From assembly GCA_046331665.1 (NCBI GenBank), contig JAXLQK010000012.1, forward strand, positions 62,001 to 126,000: 64,000 nt of DNA, read 5' to 3'. Position 1 is the stretch's first letter; each line of letters begins with the position of its first letter. This stretch comes from CAWBAT01 sp046331665 (lineage in GTDB: Bacteria; Acidobacteriota; Terriglobia; Versatilivoradales; Versatilivoraceae). The notes under the pieces were generated by a model that was not told where the DNA came from, made no database searches, and saw only the letters and a program-made list of their open reading frames with translations. Positions 42,914 to 52,524 of this stretch are shown here, piece by piece. The translations under genes were made by a program, and so were the position numbers.

Positions 42914-43016
42914 GGCGACGTTTCAAGACCAGTCTTCCAGCTTTGCTGCTCATCCGGCTGCGAAACCCGTGGGTTTTCGCTCTCTTCCTGTTATTGGGCC
43001 GAAAGGTTGGTTGCAT
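42882..43016 (-). CDS. rpmH: 50S ribosomal protein L34
   Basis: A 44-residue basic protein starting MQPTFRPNNRKRAKTHGFR and ending REKGRKRLIP, a complete L34. ATG at 43016-43014 and TAA at 42884-42882. Its last 32 bases are shared, in a different frame, with the beginning of rnpA. It is the first gene of the operon and has a consensus promoter about 83 bases upstream. It is divergent from dnaA, the classical origin arrangement. Confidence 0.97.
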   Translation of the reverse strand: MQPTFRPNNRKRAKTHGFRSRMSSKAGRLVLKRRREKGRKRLIP

Positions 43017-43317
43017 GGTATCTCCAGCTATAAATGTATGGCGAATTCTTCAGGATCAGCGCTCACTTGCGCCCATTCCATGATTCCGCAAATGGCCTTT
43101 ATAACACAGCAATTTTTAGGGTGTCAAATCATTTGAATCCGCGTTGGGGCGTGTGCTATATTTACGCGCTCAAGATTAGAGTCACCGATCAGCACTCCAT
43201 CTACTTGTTCCAGCCGTCGGTGTTTTTTGCGTCTTGTTCCACCTGTTTTGATACCTCCTCAAGCAAGAGGTTTTAGAATACCGGATCCGTCTCAACACAC
43301 CGGCTTTTGTCGCCTCC
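43017..43317. other. rpmH-dnaA divergent intergenic region
   Basis: 301 bases without a gene. It holds the rpmH promoter. A TATATT-containing stretch near 43160 could be the dnaA -10. I found no clean DnaA box here, unlike the dnaA-dnaN gap. Confidence 0.5.
43099..43127 (-). promoter_or_regulatory. Consensus promoter of the rpmH-rnpA-yidD-yidC operon
   Basis: On the minus strand TTGACA (43127-43122), 17-base spacer, TTATAA (43104-43099). The leader to rpmH is about 80 bases. This is a strong match. Confidence 0.75.
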
Positions 43318-44640
43318 ATGGATGCCTGGCAGAAGATTCTCGACTTCATTGAAGCCAATGTCAGCAAGCAGAATTTTGCGACCTGGTTCAAACCAACCCA
43401 GGTCCACGAATTCCGGGATAACCAGCATCTCGTCGTCAGCGTCCCGAATCAAGTTTTTCAGGACTGGCTCACTACCACCTACTCCAGTCTGATCGAGGAA
43501 GCCATTCGCAGGACCGGACAGGAGGGCTTGCGCATCTCTTTCCGAACGTCTTCCGCCGCCGGGAAGGCAGAGCCGGCGTCCTCCCCTCCCCCGCTGCAAA
43601 AAACCCTGGATTTCGACTCGGTCGACTACCTGTTAAACCCCAAGTACACATTCGAACGCTTTGTCGTCGGGTCCTCAAACCAATTTGCCCATGCGGCCTC
43701 CCTCGCTGTTGCGGAGTCCCCCTCGCGAATCTACAATCCGCTGTTCATTTGCGGCGGAGTCGGTCTTGGAAAAACGCATCTCATGCAGGCCGTGGGACAT
43801 CGCATCAAGGCAATTGACCGCCGCATCCGATTGAGCTACGTCTCGTCTGAAAAATTCACCAATGAAGTCATCAACGCCATCCGCTATGATCGCACGCTGG
43901 CTCTGCGGGAAAAATACCGGAATGTGGATGTTCTGCTTATCGATGACATTCAATTTATCTCCGGCAAGCAAGCCACTCAGGAAGAGTTCTTTCACACCTT
44001 CAATGACCTCTATGACGGTCAAAAGCAGATTGTGCTTTCCAGCGACTCCCTCCCCAAGGAAATCCCGGATATCCAAGAGCGCCTCCAATCCCGTTTTGAA
44101 TCCGGACTGATCGCCGACATCCAGCCGCCCGATCTGGAAACCAAGGTGGCTATCTTGAAGAAGAAAGCCGAATTCGAGAATTTCGATATCCCGGATAATG
44201 TGGCTTTTTACATTGCCAGCAAGATCAAATCCAATATCCGGGAATTGGAAGGATCGATGCTTCGGCTCATGGCCTTCAGCTCCTTGCGTGGTGAAAAAGT
44301 GACGCTGGGGATGGCCCAGGAAGTCCTCAAGCACATCCTCAAGTCGCAGGAAAAACACATCACCATCGAGCAAATTCAGAAACTGGTCGCGGATTATTTC
44401 GAGCTGAAGGTCAGCGAACTCAAATCAAAGAACAATGCGAAAGCCATTGCACAGCCTCGTCAGGTCGGTATGTACCTTTCCAGACAATTGACCGAGGCCT
44501 CTTTGCCTGAGATTGGACGAGAGTTCGGCGGCAAACACCATACGACAGTCCTTCATTCCATCAAGAAAGTGGAAAATAAAATGGAAATCAACAGGGAATT
44601 CAACAGCCTGATCAATAAATTCCTGGATTCCTTTCAATAG
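43318..44640 (+). CDS. dnaA: Chromosomal replication initiator DnaA
   Basis: Origin-binding AAA+ initiator. 440 residues. Domain I (MDAWQKILDFIEANVSKQNF) is followed by a short Pro/Ser-rich domain II (about 82-96). Domain III has Walker A GGVGLGKT at 146-153, DVLLIDDIQFISGK (Walker B) and SSDSLPKEIPDIQERLQSRF. Domain IV has the DNA-binding helix FGGKHHTTVLHSIKKVE, where His-His-Thr-Thr replaces the more common RDHTTV. ATG at 43318 has only a weak ribosome-binding site. Confidence 0.98.
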   Translation: MDAWQKILDFIEANVSKQNFATWFKPTQVHEFRDNQHLVVSVPNQVFQDWLTTTYSSLIEEAIRRTGQEGLRISFRTSSAAGKAEPASSPPPLQKTLDFDSVDYLLNPKYTFERFVVGSSNQFAHAASLAVAESPSRIYNPLFICGGVGLGKTHLMQAVGHRIKAIDRRIRLSYVSSEKFTNEVINAIRYDRTLALREKYRNVDVLLIDDIQFISGKQATQEEFFHTFNDLYDGQKQIVLSSDSLPKEIPDIQERLQSRFESGLIADIQPPDLETKVAILKKKAEFENFDIPDNVAFYIASKIKSNIRELEGSMLRLMAFSSLRGEKVTLGMAQEVLKHILKSQEKHITIEQIQKLVADYFELKVSELKSKNNAKAIAQPRQVGMYLSRQLTEASLPEIGREFGGKHHTTVLHSIKKVENKMEINREFNSLINKFLDSFQ

Positions 44641-44687
44641 GTTAAGATGAACTTGGCAGCGTCTAAAGAATTGCCTTTAAATCTTAC

Positions 44688-44696
44688 TGTGGATAA
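44688..44696 (-). promoter_or_regulatory. DnaA box, perfect match
   Basis: TGTGGATAA, the complement of TTATCCACA. Confidence 0.75.
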
Positions 44697-44799
44697 AATG
44701 TGTGGGTTCTTTGTCTGATTCCCAAACCGGTCATGGCACACAGAATTAGAAAACTTTCTTCCTCAACGTTACATCTTCAATCACAAGAGGTTAGTTGGG

Positions 44800-44808
44800 T
44801 TCTCCACA
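44800..44808 (+). promoter_or_regulatory. DnaA box, one mismatch
   Basis: TTCTCCACA against the consensus TTATCCACA, about 104 bases from the perfect box and in the opposite orientation. Confidence 0.45.
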
Positions 44809-44874
44809 GCTTCGAGTTGGTGACTATTATTACTAAATAACAACCTGTTGAATTTAGTATAAAAGGATTAGTCG

Positions 44875-45987
44875 ATGGAATTCACGATTCGAAAATACGA
44901 TATCTTGCGGGAGCTGTCCCTGACTCAGGGCGTTGTGGAAAGGAAGAACACCATCCCCATACTCGCCAATGTCTTGATCGATGCCCAGGGCGATCAAATC
45001 CAGATTTCGGCCACAGACCTGGAGTTAGGAATCAAGTGCACCTGCCCTGCCAAGATCAAGAAGCCGGGAGCGATTACAACCCCAGCCAAGAATTTTCTGG
45101 AAATTATTCGTTCCCTGCCGGATGACGATATCAAGGTGAAGTCGTTGGACAATAACTGGATACAGATTAACTGTGCCTCTTCGACGTTCAAGATTGTCGG
45201 CCTGCCGAAAGATAATTTTCCAAACCTGCCGGAATTATCGAAGTCGGTCGTCGAACTGCCTTCCAAGGTTTTGTTGAATCTCATCAATAAGACGATTTTT
45301 TCGATTGCGACCGAAGAATCGCGCTACACCTTTAATGGAGCGCTCCTGTTGTTGCGGCCTCTCAGCGCAACCATGGTGGCGACCGATGGGCACCGTTTGG
45401 CACATATTGAGACTCAGGTTCGGTTTGAGCAGTTGGGTAGTGAATTGAGAACGCTGATTCCAAAGAAAGCCCTGGCAGAGCTGCAGCGCCTGCTCTCCGA
45501 AGCCGAGGATCAGGATGTGATCAGTTTTGGCAAGGATGACACGCACCTCTTTTTCAAGCTCAAGAATCGGTTGATGATTTCGAGGATGCTAACCGGTCAG
45601 TTCCCGAACTATGAAGCGGTCCTCCCCAAGGAGAATAATCGCGTTGTGGTGCTGGAGCGGGAACGACTGGGAGCGGCGATCAAGCGAGTAGCTCTTCTGG
45701 CCGATGATAAGTCGCGTTCCATTCGCCTTTCCCTGGACAAGAACCAAATGGAGATTTCAGCGGCCAATGCCGAACTGGGAGAGGCGAAGGAATATCTGGA
45801 AGCAAATTACAGCGGTGGCCCCGTGCAGATTGGGTTCAATTGTCAGTATCTACTGGACTTCATTGCCGCCACCGAAGACGAAAAAGTAAGTTTCGAGTTT
45901 AAAGACGACCAAAGTGCCGGACAAATGCGGCCTGCCAATGAGTCCGAGTGTCGGTACCGGTATATTGTGATGCCAATGAGGCTTTGA
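44875..45987 (+). CDS. dnaN: DNA polymerase III beta sliding clamp
   Basis: 370-residue ring-forming processivity factor. It starts MEFTIRKYDILRELSLTQGV with AAGGA seven bases upstream. Three repeated domains follow; the C-terminal YRYIVMPMRL is the standard beta-clamp ending (consensus MPMRL). It is second in the dnaA-dnaN-recF-gyrB-gyrA run. Confidence 0.97.
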   Translation: MEFTIRKYDILRELSLTQGVVERKNTIPILANVLIDAQGDQIQISATDLELGIKCTCPAKIKKPGAITTPAKNFLEIIRSLPDDDIKVKSLDNNWIQINCASSTFKIVGLPKDNFPNLPELSKSVVELPSKVLLNLINKTIFSIATEESRYTFNGALLLLRPLSATMVATDGHRLAHIETQVRFEQLGSELRTLIPKKALAELQRLLSEAEDQDVISFGKDDTHLFFKLKNRLMISRMLTGQFPNYEAVLPKENNRVVVLERERLGAAIKRVALLADDKSRSIRLSLDKNQMEISAANAELGEAKEYLEANYSGGPVQIGFNCQYLLDFIAATEDEKVSFEFKDDQSAGQMRPANESECRYRYIVMPMRL

Positions 45988-46041
45988 GTTGACCTGTGAA
46001 CCCGGCATCATCCCGAACCGGTTGCGAGATGTTCTCCCTGA

Positions 46042-47178
46042 ATGATTCTTTCTAGCCTCACGCTTGAAAACTTCCGAAATCTAACCAATCAGAGATTGTT
46101 CTTTTCCAAACAGGCCAACATCGTTTGCGGAAAAAATGGGCAGGGGAAAACGAACCTGCTCGAGGCGATTTTCCTGCTCGCCTCGACGCGCTCCTTTCGG
46201 ACCTCACTAAACCGGGAAATTGTCCAATGGGGAATGTCAGGATTTCGGCTGGAGGGAGACGTAGAGAAGCATCAACAGGCGTACTCGCTGGATGTTCAAC
46301 AGTGGGACCATGGCAAGAAGCTAAGAATCAACCAGCGACCGCGGGAAATTTTTGACTACATCGGCCATCTTAGCGTGCAGGTGTTTTCTTCCAGTCAAAT
46401 GGAGCGCTTCCGTGCTGAAGCCGAACAGCGGCGCCGATTCATCGATCGTGCCCTCTATCTATTGCAGCCGCTTCATCTGAGGAGGATGGCTGATTATGCG
46501 CGCGTCGTTAAACAGAAAAATTCGTTACTAAAGGACCCCTGTTCCATTTATAATAAGGAGTTTGGCAATTTGCTTGATGTTTGGGATCAAGAGATTGCGG
46601 CAATTGGGGCCAGAATTATCAAAGCGCGAAACGATTATGTGGAAAAACTTCAGCTGAAACTTGTCTTGCAGGCCGAATCTCTGGTGCCTGAGTGCCTTGA
46701 GATGTGTTATCGGCCCTGCCAGGGGCTGTCCGGTCAGCAGGATGCAGCAGGAATTGAATCGCAATTGAGAGACGCGCTCAAGTCTTGTCGCGAGAAGGAG
46801 ATCCGGCTCAAGCGTTCCCTGGTTGGCCCGCATCGTGATGAAGTCATGTTGGTCATCAATGGTGAGGAAATGCAGCGCTTTGCCTCGGCGGGGCAGCAGC
46901 GAAGCGCGCTGTTAGCATGTCATCTCACCCAGATGGAACTGCACCTTCTCGAACTCGAGGAATATCCGGTATTTTTGATTGATGATGTGGATGCTGAGCT
47001 GGATGATGAACGCATGAACCGGGTCGTGGAATTGCTTCGCAGGAAGACACAGGTGTTCATGACCACAACCCGGCCGGAACGAATCTCTCTTAACGAACAT
47101 CGCCAGACGGCGAAATGGTTTCAACTGGAATCGGGGAACGTCATCGAAAGCGGCGTCCCCCAGACCTATTCTCACTGA
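46042..47178 (+). CDS. recF: DNA replication and repair protein RecF
   Basis: SMC-like ATPase that helps load RecA at gaps. 378 residues. Walker A GKNGQGKTNLLEAI lies near 35-48, the ABC-type signature is SAGQQRSALLA, and Walker B is PVFLIDDVDAELDDERM. RecF-specific LVGPHRDEV is also present. ATG at 46042 begins MILSSLTLENFRNL as in the family. Confidence 0.95.
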   Translation: MILSSLTLENFRNLTNQRLFFSKQANIVCGKNGQGKTNLLEAIFLLASTRSFRTSLNREIVQWGMSGFRLEGDVEKHQQAYSLDVQQWDHGKKLRINQRPREIFDYIGHLSVQVFSSSQMERFRAEAEQRRRFIDRALYLLQPLHLRRMADYARVVKQKNSLLKDPCSIYNKEFGNLLDVWDQEIAAIGARIIKARNDYVEKLQLKLVLQAESLVPECLEMCYRPCQGLSGQQDAAGIESQLRDALKSCREKEIRLKRSLVGPHRDEVMLVINGEEMQRFASAGQQRSALLACHLTQMELHLLELEEYPVFLIDDVDAELDDERMNRVVELLRRKTQVFMTTTRPERISLNEHRQTAKWFQLESGNVIESGVPQTYSH

Positions 47179-47197
47179 TTGGACAGGAAATAGTCGC

Positions 47198-49678
47198 ATG
47201 AAAGAAGTGTCGCGGGAAGAAAAGACTCAATCGAAAAACAAGAAGGAGCGTACTCAGCCTGCCAACCCTGAAAACTCAGAGACGTATGATGCCTCGAGTA
47301 TCAAGGTCCTTGAAGGGTTGGAGGCCGTACGGAAGCGGCCGGCCATGTACATTGGCTCGACCGGCGAGCTCGGCTTGCATCACCTCGTCTATGAGGTGGT
47401 GGACAATTCAGTGGACGAAGCTCTGGCCGGTTATTGCACGCGGGTCGACGTCACCATTCACAGCGACAACTCGGTAACTGTCGTCGACAATGGACGCGGC
47501 ATACCGGTGGACTACCATGCTGGAGAAAAGAAATCGGCCGCAGAGGTGGTGATGACTAAACTGCACGCCGGCGGCAAGTTTGATACGAACAGCTACAAAG
47601 TCTCCGGCGGGTTGCACGGCGTGGGCGTATCTTGCGTCAATGCCCTCTCAGAAGAACTGGAACTTGAAATTTGGCGGAAGAAAGATCCGGCCGACGCGTT
47701 TAATACCGTCTACTTCCAGTCCTACCGACGCGGGATTCCCGTTGACAAGCTGAAGGCAACCGGGCACACGGACCGGCGCGGAACCAAAATTACCTTTAAG
47801 CCGGATTCGACCATCTTTGATACCACCGAGTTTAACTTCGACACGCTGTCCCAGCGGCTTCGCGAACTCTCATTCTTGAATAAGGGCGTCGCGATCACGA
47901 TTTCCGATGAGCGAACCGACAAGAAGCACGAGTTTCAATACAGCGGCGGAATCGCGGAATTTGTCAAACACCTCAACAAGAACAAGGCCGTCCTGCACGA
48001 ACCGCCCATTTATTTTGAAGTCAGCAAGGACATGCTGACCCTGGAAGCCGCCATTCAGTACAACGATGCTTACACGGAAAACGTATTCTCCTTTGCCAAC
48101 AATATTAATACGATCGATGGCGGGACGCATCTTTCCGGGTTCCGTTCGGCACTGACGCGTACCATCAATAACTATGGGCAAAGCACCGGCCTCTTCAAGG
48201 ACCTCAAGGAAAATTTGACGGGAGACGACGTCCGCGAGGGATTGGTGGCGGTGATCAGCGTGAAACTTCCCCAGCCCCAATTTGAAGGGCAAACCAAAGG
48301 CAAACTCAACAGTGACATCAAGGGGCCGGTCGAAACGTTTATCAACGAAAAGTTGACGGACCACTTTGAAAAGAACCCTTCCGTGGCCAGGAAAATTATC
48401 TCCAAAGCCATCGAGGCGGCTCGCGCCCGTGAGGCCGCACGCAAGGCCCGCGACCTGACCCGCCGCAAAGGTGCGCTCGATTCCGCCTCCCTGCCCGGCA
48501 AGCTGGCGGACTGCCAGGAAAAGGATCCCGAGCGCTGCGAAATCTTCGTGGTTGAGGGAGATTCAGCCGGGGGCTCAGCCAAGCAGGGCCGGGATCGCAA
48601 GTTTCAGGCGGTACTGCCGCTCAAAGGAAAGATCTTGAATGTCGAAAAAGCGCGCTACGACAAGATGCTCGGGCACGACGAAATCCGCGCCATGATCACC
48701 GCGCTAGGCACCGGCATCGGCAAGGATGACTTCGATAGCGCCAAGCTCCGCTACCACAAAATCATCATCATGACCGACGCTGACGTCGACGGATCGCACA
48801 TTCGAACCCTTCTCCTTACCTTCTTTTTCCGCCAGATGTCGGAGTTGATCGAACGCGGGCACGTTTTTATCGCCCAGCCTCCCCTCTTCAAGATCAAGAA
48901 AGGGAAAAAAGAAACTTACATCAAAGACGAGAAGATGCTCACTCGCGAGCTGATGCGAAGCGCCACGGAAGATATCGAAGTGAAAATCGGGAAGGACAAA
49001 CAGCTTTTGCAGAGCCGGCAAGTGACCACCTTCCTCAGCAGTCTCGTCGACTATCAAACCTTTTTTGAGAAGCTGGAAAAGCGCTTTCGAGACCGCGGTA
49101 TTACAGAGGCCGTGTTGCGCAGCGGCATCGAGAGCCGAAGTCATTTACAAACCCCCAAGGGACTGGAACCGCTGGCCGGGAGCATTCGTCAGCTGGGCTA
49201 TGAGGTAGAGATCCACTCCGATGAAGAACACAGTCTTTACAACTTGCTCATCACGGGCACGGGCGAAAATGCCAGCTATCGGCGCGTCATCGATCAGGAT
49301 TTCATTTCCCTGGCGGAGTACAAGCGCACCTTGGCATTAACCCGTTCCTTGGCAGAGTATGACCTGCCGCCCTTCTTGCTGGAGGGCAAAAACCAAACGC
49401 CGGTTACTCTGGAAACCCGGGAACAGCTTCTGGACCATATCCTTTCGACCGGCAAGAAAGACTTCCACATTCAGCGCTATAAAGGGCTGGGAGAGATGAA
49501 TCCGGAACAACTCTGGGAAACCACGATGAATTTGGAATCGCGGTCCTTGCTTCAGGTGCGAATTGACGATGCCGTGGAAACCGACGAAATCTTTACCATC
49601 TTGATGGGAGACGCGGTTGAACCCCGGCGAAAATTCATCGAAGACAATGCCTTGGACGTCAAAAACCTCGATATTTAA
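47198..49678 (+). CDS. gyrB: DNA gyrase subunit B
   Basis: ATPase subunit of gyrase. 826 residues, so the long form with an insertion between the TOPRIM domain and C-terminus, as in Gram-negatives. The GHKL ATPase has VLEGLEAVRKRPAMYIGSTG, DNGRGIPV and GGLHGVGVSCVNAL; the TOPRIM part has VVEGDSAGGSAKQGRDRKFQ and MTDADVDGSHIRTLLL. A charged extra N-terminus of about 30 residues precedes the core. Two other candidate starts are not better supported. gyrA follows after 93 bases. Confidence 0.98.
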   Translation: MKEVSREEKTQSKNKKERTQPANPENSETYDASSIKVLEGLEAVRKRPAMYIGSTGELGLHHLVYEVVDNSVDEALAGYCTRVDVTIHSDNSVTVVDNGRGIPVDYHAGEKKSAAEVVMTKLHAGGKFDTNSYKVSGGLHGVGVSCVNALSEELELEIWRKKDPADAFNTVYFQSYRRGIPVDKLKATGHTDRRGTKITFKPDSTIFDTTEFNFDTLSQRLRELSFLNKGVAITISDERTDKKHEFQYSGGIAEFVKHLNKNKAVLHEPPIYFEVSKDMLTLEAAIQYNDAYTENVFSFANNINTIDGGTHLSGFRSALTRTINNYGQSTGLFKDLKENLTGDDVREGLVAVISVKLPQPQFEGQTKGKLNSDIKGPVETFINEKLTDHFEKNPSVARKIISKAIEAARAREAARKARDLTRRKGALDSASLPGKLADCQEKDPERCEIFVVEGDSAGGSAKQGRDRKFQAVLPLKGKILNVEKARYDKMLGHDEIRAMITALGTGIGKDDFDSAKLRYHKIIIMTDADVDGSHIRTLLLTFFFRQMSELIERGHVFIAQPPLFKIKKGKKETYIKDEKMLTRELMRSATEDIEVKIGKDKQLLQSRQVTTFLSSLVDYQTFFEKLEKRFRDRGITEAVLRSGIESRSHLQTPKGLEPLAGSIRQLGYEVEIHSDEEHSLYNLLITGTGENASYRRVIDQDFISLAEYKRTLALTRSLAEYDLPPFLLEGKNQTPVTLETREQLLDHILSTGKKDFHIQRYKGLGEMNPEQLWETTMNLESRSLLQVRIDDAVETDEIFTILMGDAVEPRRKFIEDNALDVKNLDI

Positions 49679-49771
49679 CCTCCGGGCCGGCTGTTGCTTT
49701 GGCAAGAGCTGGTCAGCCGAGTGTAACCCCGACGGGTCCCGGTAGCGCGATCAAACTTCACCACGAAAAGG

Positions 49772-52246
49772 ATGGGCATGGAAGGTCAACTCCCCTTTAA
49801 TTCAACCCCGATCAACATCGAAGATGAGATGAAGCGGTCCTATATCGATTACGCGATGAGCGTGATCATCGGGCGTGCCTTGCCTGATGTGCGGGACGGT
49901 CTCAAACCGGTTCACCGCCGCATTCTTTATGGAATGCATGAAATGGGACTCGGTTTTAACAAACCCTACCGCAAGTGTGCCAAGATTGTGGGCGAGGTGA
50001 TGGGAAATTTCCATCCCCACGGGGACGCGGCCATCTACGACACGTTGGTGCGAATGGCGCAGGGTTTTTCGATGCGCTACGCCTTAATCGATGGACAGGG
50101 AAACTTCGGCTCCATTGACGGCGATCCGCCCGCGGCCATGCGATACACGGAGGCCCGGCTGGCGCGCATTACCCAGGAAATGTTGTCAGACATCGACAGG
50201 GAGACGGTGGATTTCTCGCCCAACTATGACGAAAGCCAGCAGGAGCCGACATGCCTTCCCGCCCAAATCCCGAACCTCCTGGTGAATGGCTCCTCGGGAA
50301 TTGCCGTGGGCATGGCCACCAACATCCCACCGCATAACCTCAACGAAGTGGTCAATGCGGTAGTTCATCTGATCAACAACCCCGACGCAACGATTGCCCA
50401 CCTGATGCAGTTTGTGAAGGGTCCCGATTTTCCGACCGGTGGATTTATTTACGGACGGGCAGGCATCCTACAAGCCTTTACGACCGGTCGGGGAAGCATC
50501 GTGATGCGCGCCCGGGCGGCCATCGAAAAACAGGCGCGCGGCGACAAGGAAATGATTGTCGTCACCGAAATCCCCTATCAGGTCAACAAGGCCAAACTCA
50601 TCGAGCGCATTGCCGAGCTTGTGCAGGAAAAGAAGATCGAAGGGATCACGGACCTTCGCGACGAAAGCGACCGCGAAGGAATGCGCATCGTCATCGAATT
50701 ACGCCGCGGCGAACAGCCTGAAGTCATCCTGAATAATCTGTACAAGCAAACGCCCATGCAGACCAGCATGGGCGTCATTACCCTCGCCATCGTCAACGGC
50801 CAGCCCAAAGTGCTGAATCTCGTTGAGGTCCTCAGGCATTTCATCGACCACCGGGTGGAAGTTGTCCGCCGGCGTTCGCTTTATGAACTGCGCAAGGCAG
50901 AGGAGAGAGCCCATATCCTGGAAGGGCTCAAGAAGGCGCTGGATAAGATCGATGCCGTCATCAAATTGATCCGCGCCTCGAAGTCGCCGCAAGAAGCCCG
51001 CGAAGGGCTGATGCGCCAGTTCGAGTTGAGCCAGGTTCAGTCTCAAGCCATTCTCGACATGCAGTTGCAGCGACTGACCGGGATGGAGCGGGAAAAGATT
51101 CTGGAGGAATTGGAAAATCTCAGGAAACGGATTGCCGAGCTTAAAGAAATTCTGGCCAGCGAAAAGGCTCTGAAAGCCGTGGTGGTCAAGGAACTCAAGG
51201 AAATCCAGAAGCAATACGGAGATGAGCGGCGCACTGAAATCATTGATGAACACGCCGAAATCAAACTCGAAGACCTGATCACCATGGAAGATGTGGTGGT
51301 CACGGTCACACACAATGGCTATCTGAAGCGGACGCCCGTCAAGGATTATCGCATGCAGCATCGCGGCGGGAAGGGCCGCATCGGCATGAAAACCCGCGAA
51401 GAGGATTTTGTGGAACACATGTTTGTGGCCTCCACCCACAGCTATCTGCTGATCTTCACCAATCAAGGGAAGGTGCACTGGCTGAAGGTTTATGAGATCC
51501 CCGACGTGGGGACCACCGGCAAAGGGAAGGCCATCAATAATCTGGTGAATCTTGCCCCGGACGAGACCATGCGGACGGTCCTGCCGGTGACGGAGTTTGC
51601 CAAAGATCGCTTCATCATGTTTGCCACGCGGCGCGGGGTGGTCAAGAAAACACGGCTCGATGCCTTCAGCAATCCGATGGCCCGCGGCATCATCGCGATT
51701 TCGATCGATGAGGAAGACGAGCTGATCGCGGTGGAATTGACGTCAGGAAAAGACCAGATCTTCCTCGGGACCCATGATGGCAAGAGCATCCGCTTCCATG
51801 AAGAAGAAGTGCGCGACATGGGACGGCAGGCCCGCGGTGTCAAAGGGATCGAACTCGAGGAGAACGATTACCTGGTGGGCATGACCGTAGGCGGAGACGA
51901 AGGGCTCATTCTCTCGGTCACTGAAAACGGGTTCGGGAAGCGCACGCAAATTAGCGCCTATCGCGCCCAGGCGCGCGGCGGCAAGGGCGTCATTAACGTC
52001 AAGACCACGGCAAAGAATGGCCAGGTGGTCGCCATCATGAAAGTCGAAGATGAGAGCGAATTGATTCTCATCACCGCCCAGGGAAAAGTCATCCGCCTCG
52101 ATGCTGCCGACATCCGAGCAGCCGGCAGGAGTACCCAGGGCGTGAAACTCATCGACTTGGGTGATGATGACAAAGTCACGGCCGCTTCTCTCATCACCAA
52201 CCAGACGGAACGTTCCCTCGACAACGAGTCTCCTACCGTACATTAA
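49772..52246 (+). CDS. gyrA: DNA gyrase subunit A
   Basis: DNA-cleaving subunit. 824 residues with catalytic Tyr125 in AAMRYTEARL and a C-terminal beta-pinwheel containing a GyrA box variant (MQHRGGKGR). In the quinolone-resistance region the sequence is HPHGDAAIYD: the position of E. coli Ser83 is Ala86 here, while the Asp87 equivalent (Asp90) is kept. ATG at 49778 has AAGGA at better spacing than 49772 and may be the true start. Confidence 0.98.
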   Translation: MGMEGQLPFNSTPINIEDEMKRSYIDYAMSVIIGRALPDVRDGLKPVHRRILYGMHEMGLGFNKPYRKCAKIVGEVMGNFHPHGDAAIYDTLVRMAQGFSMRYALIDGQGNFGSIDGDPPAAMRYTEARLARITQEMLSDIDRETVDFSPNYDESQQEPTCLPAQIPNLLVNGSSGIAVGMATNIPPHNLNEVVNAVVHLINNPDATIAHLMQFVKGPDFPTGGFIYGRAGILQAFTTGRGSIVMRARAAIEKQARGDKEMIVVTEIPYQVNKAKLIERIAELVQEKKIEGITDLRDESDREGMRIVIELRRGEQPEVILNNLYKQTPMQTSMGVITLAIVNGQPKVLNLVEVLRHFIDHRVEVVRRRSLYELRKAEERAHILEGLKKALDKIDAVIKLIRASKSPQEAREGLMRQFELSQVQSQAILDMQLQRLTGMEREKILEELENLRKRIAELKEILASEKALKAVVVKELKEIQKQYGDERRTEIIDEHAEIKLEDLITMEDVVVTVTHNGYLKRTPVKDYRMQHRGGKGRIGMKTREEDFVEHMFVASTHSYLLIFTNQGKVHWLKVYEIPDVGTTGKGKAINNLVNLAPDETMRTVLPVTEFAKDRFIMFATRRGVVKKTRLDAFSNPMARGIIAISIDEEDELIAVELTSGKDQIFLGTHDGKSIRFHEEEVRDMGRQARGVKGIELEENDYLVGMTVGGDEGLILSVTENGFGKRTQISAYRAQARGGKGVINVKTTAKNGQVVAIMKVEDESELILITAQGKVIRLDAADIRAAGRSTQGVKLIDLGDDDKVTAASLITNQTERSLDNESPTVH

Positions 52247-52261
52247 CGGTTCTCACCGATC

Positions 52262-52330
52262 ATGAGTGGGCGGGGCGATATCTCAAGGGATGCCGGAACT
52301 TGAGGTGCTTTGCCCCTTCTTACCACTCAT
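52262..52330. other. Nested inverted repeats downstream of gyrA
   Basis: Three concentric arms: ATGAGTGG (52262-52269) with CCACTCAT (52323-52330), GGGGC (52272-52276) with GCCCC (52312-52316), and CTCAAG (52282-52287) with CTTGAG (52299-52304). No T tract follows on the plus strand, so it is not a textbook terminator. It could form a long hairpin at the gyrA 3' end. Confidence 0.55.
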
Positions 52331-52524
52331 AAAAATGGCTTCCATCGACGTTCCCTCCCCCACTTGCCTGACAACCCCTCTTTCAGACCGTGAGGCGTCT
52401 TTTGGCTTCGATATAAGTTCTTTAGAATAAATGTGATGGAAGAATTTCAGGCCGGGGTAATGCCGGGCTCTAAATTTGCCGATTTAGCTCTTAATAGAAA
52501 GAGTCTGTCTGAAGATCGGGCCCC

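Larger units (their letters stand above)
44641..44874. other. Candidate replication origin (oriC) between dnaA and dnaN
   Basis: A 234-base gap with one perfect DnaA box (44688-44696, inverted) and one near match (44800-44808), followed by an AT-rich stretch at about 44820-44865 that could be the unwinding element. Together with flanking dnaA and dnaN and the nearby parS sites, this is the most likely origin. Only two boxes were found by eye, fewer than in many origins. Confidence 0.6.

Noticed and set aside
43034..43276. 80-codon frame between rpmH and dnaA
   Set aside because: It overlaps the rpmH promoter, has no ribosome-binding site and no resemblance to a known protein.
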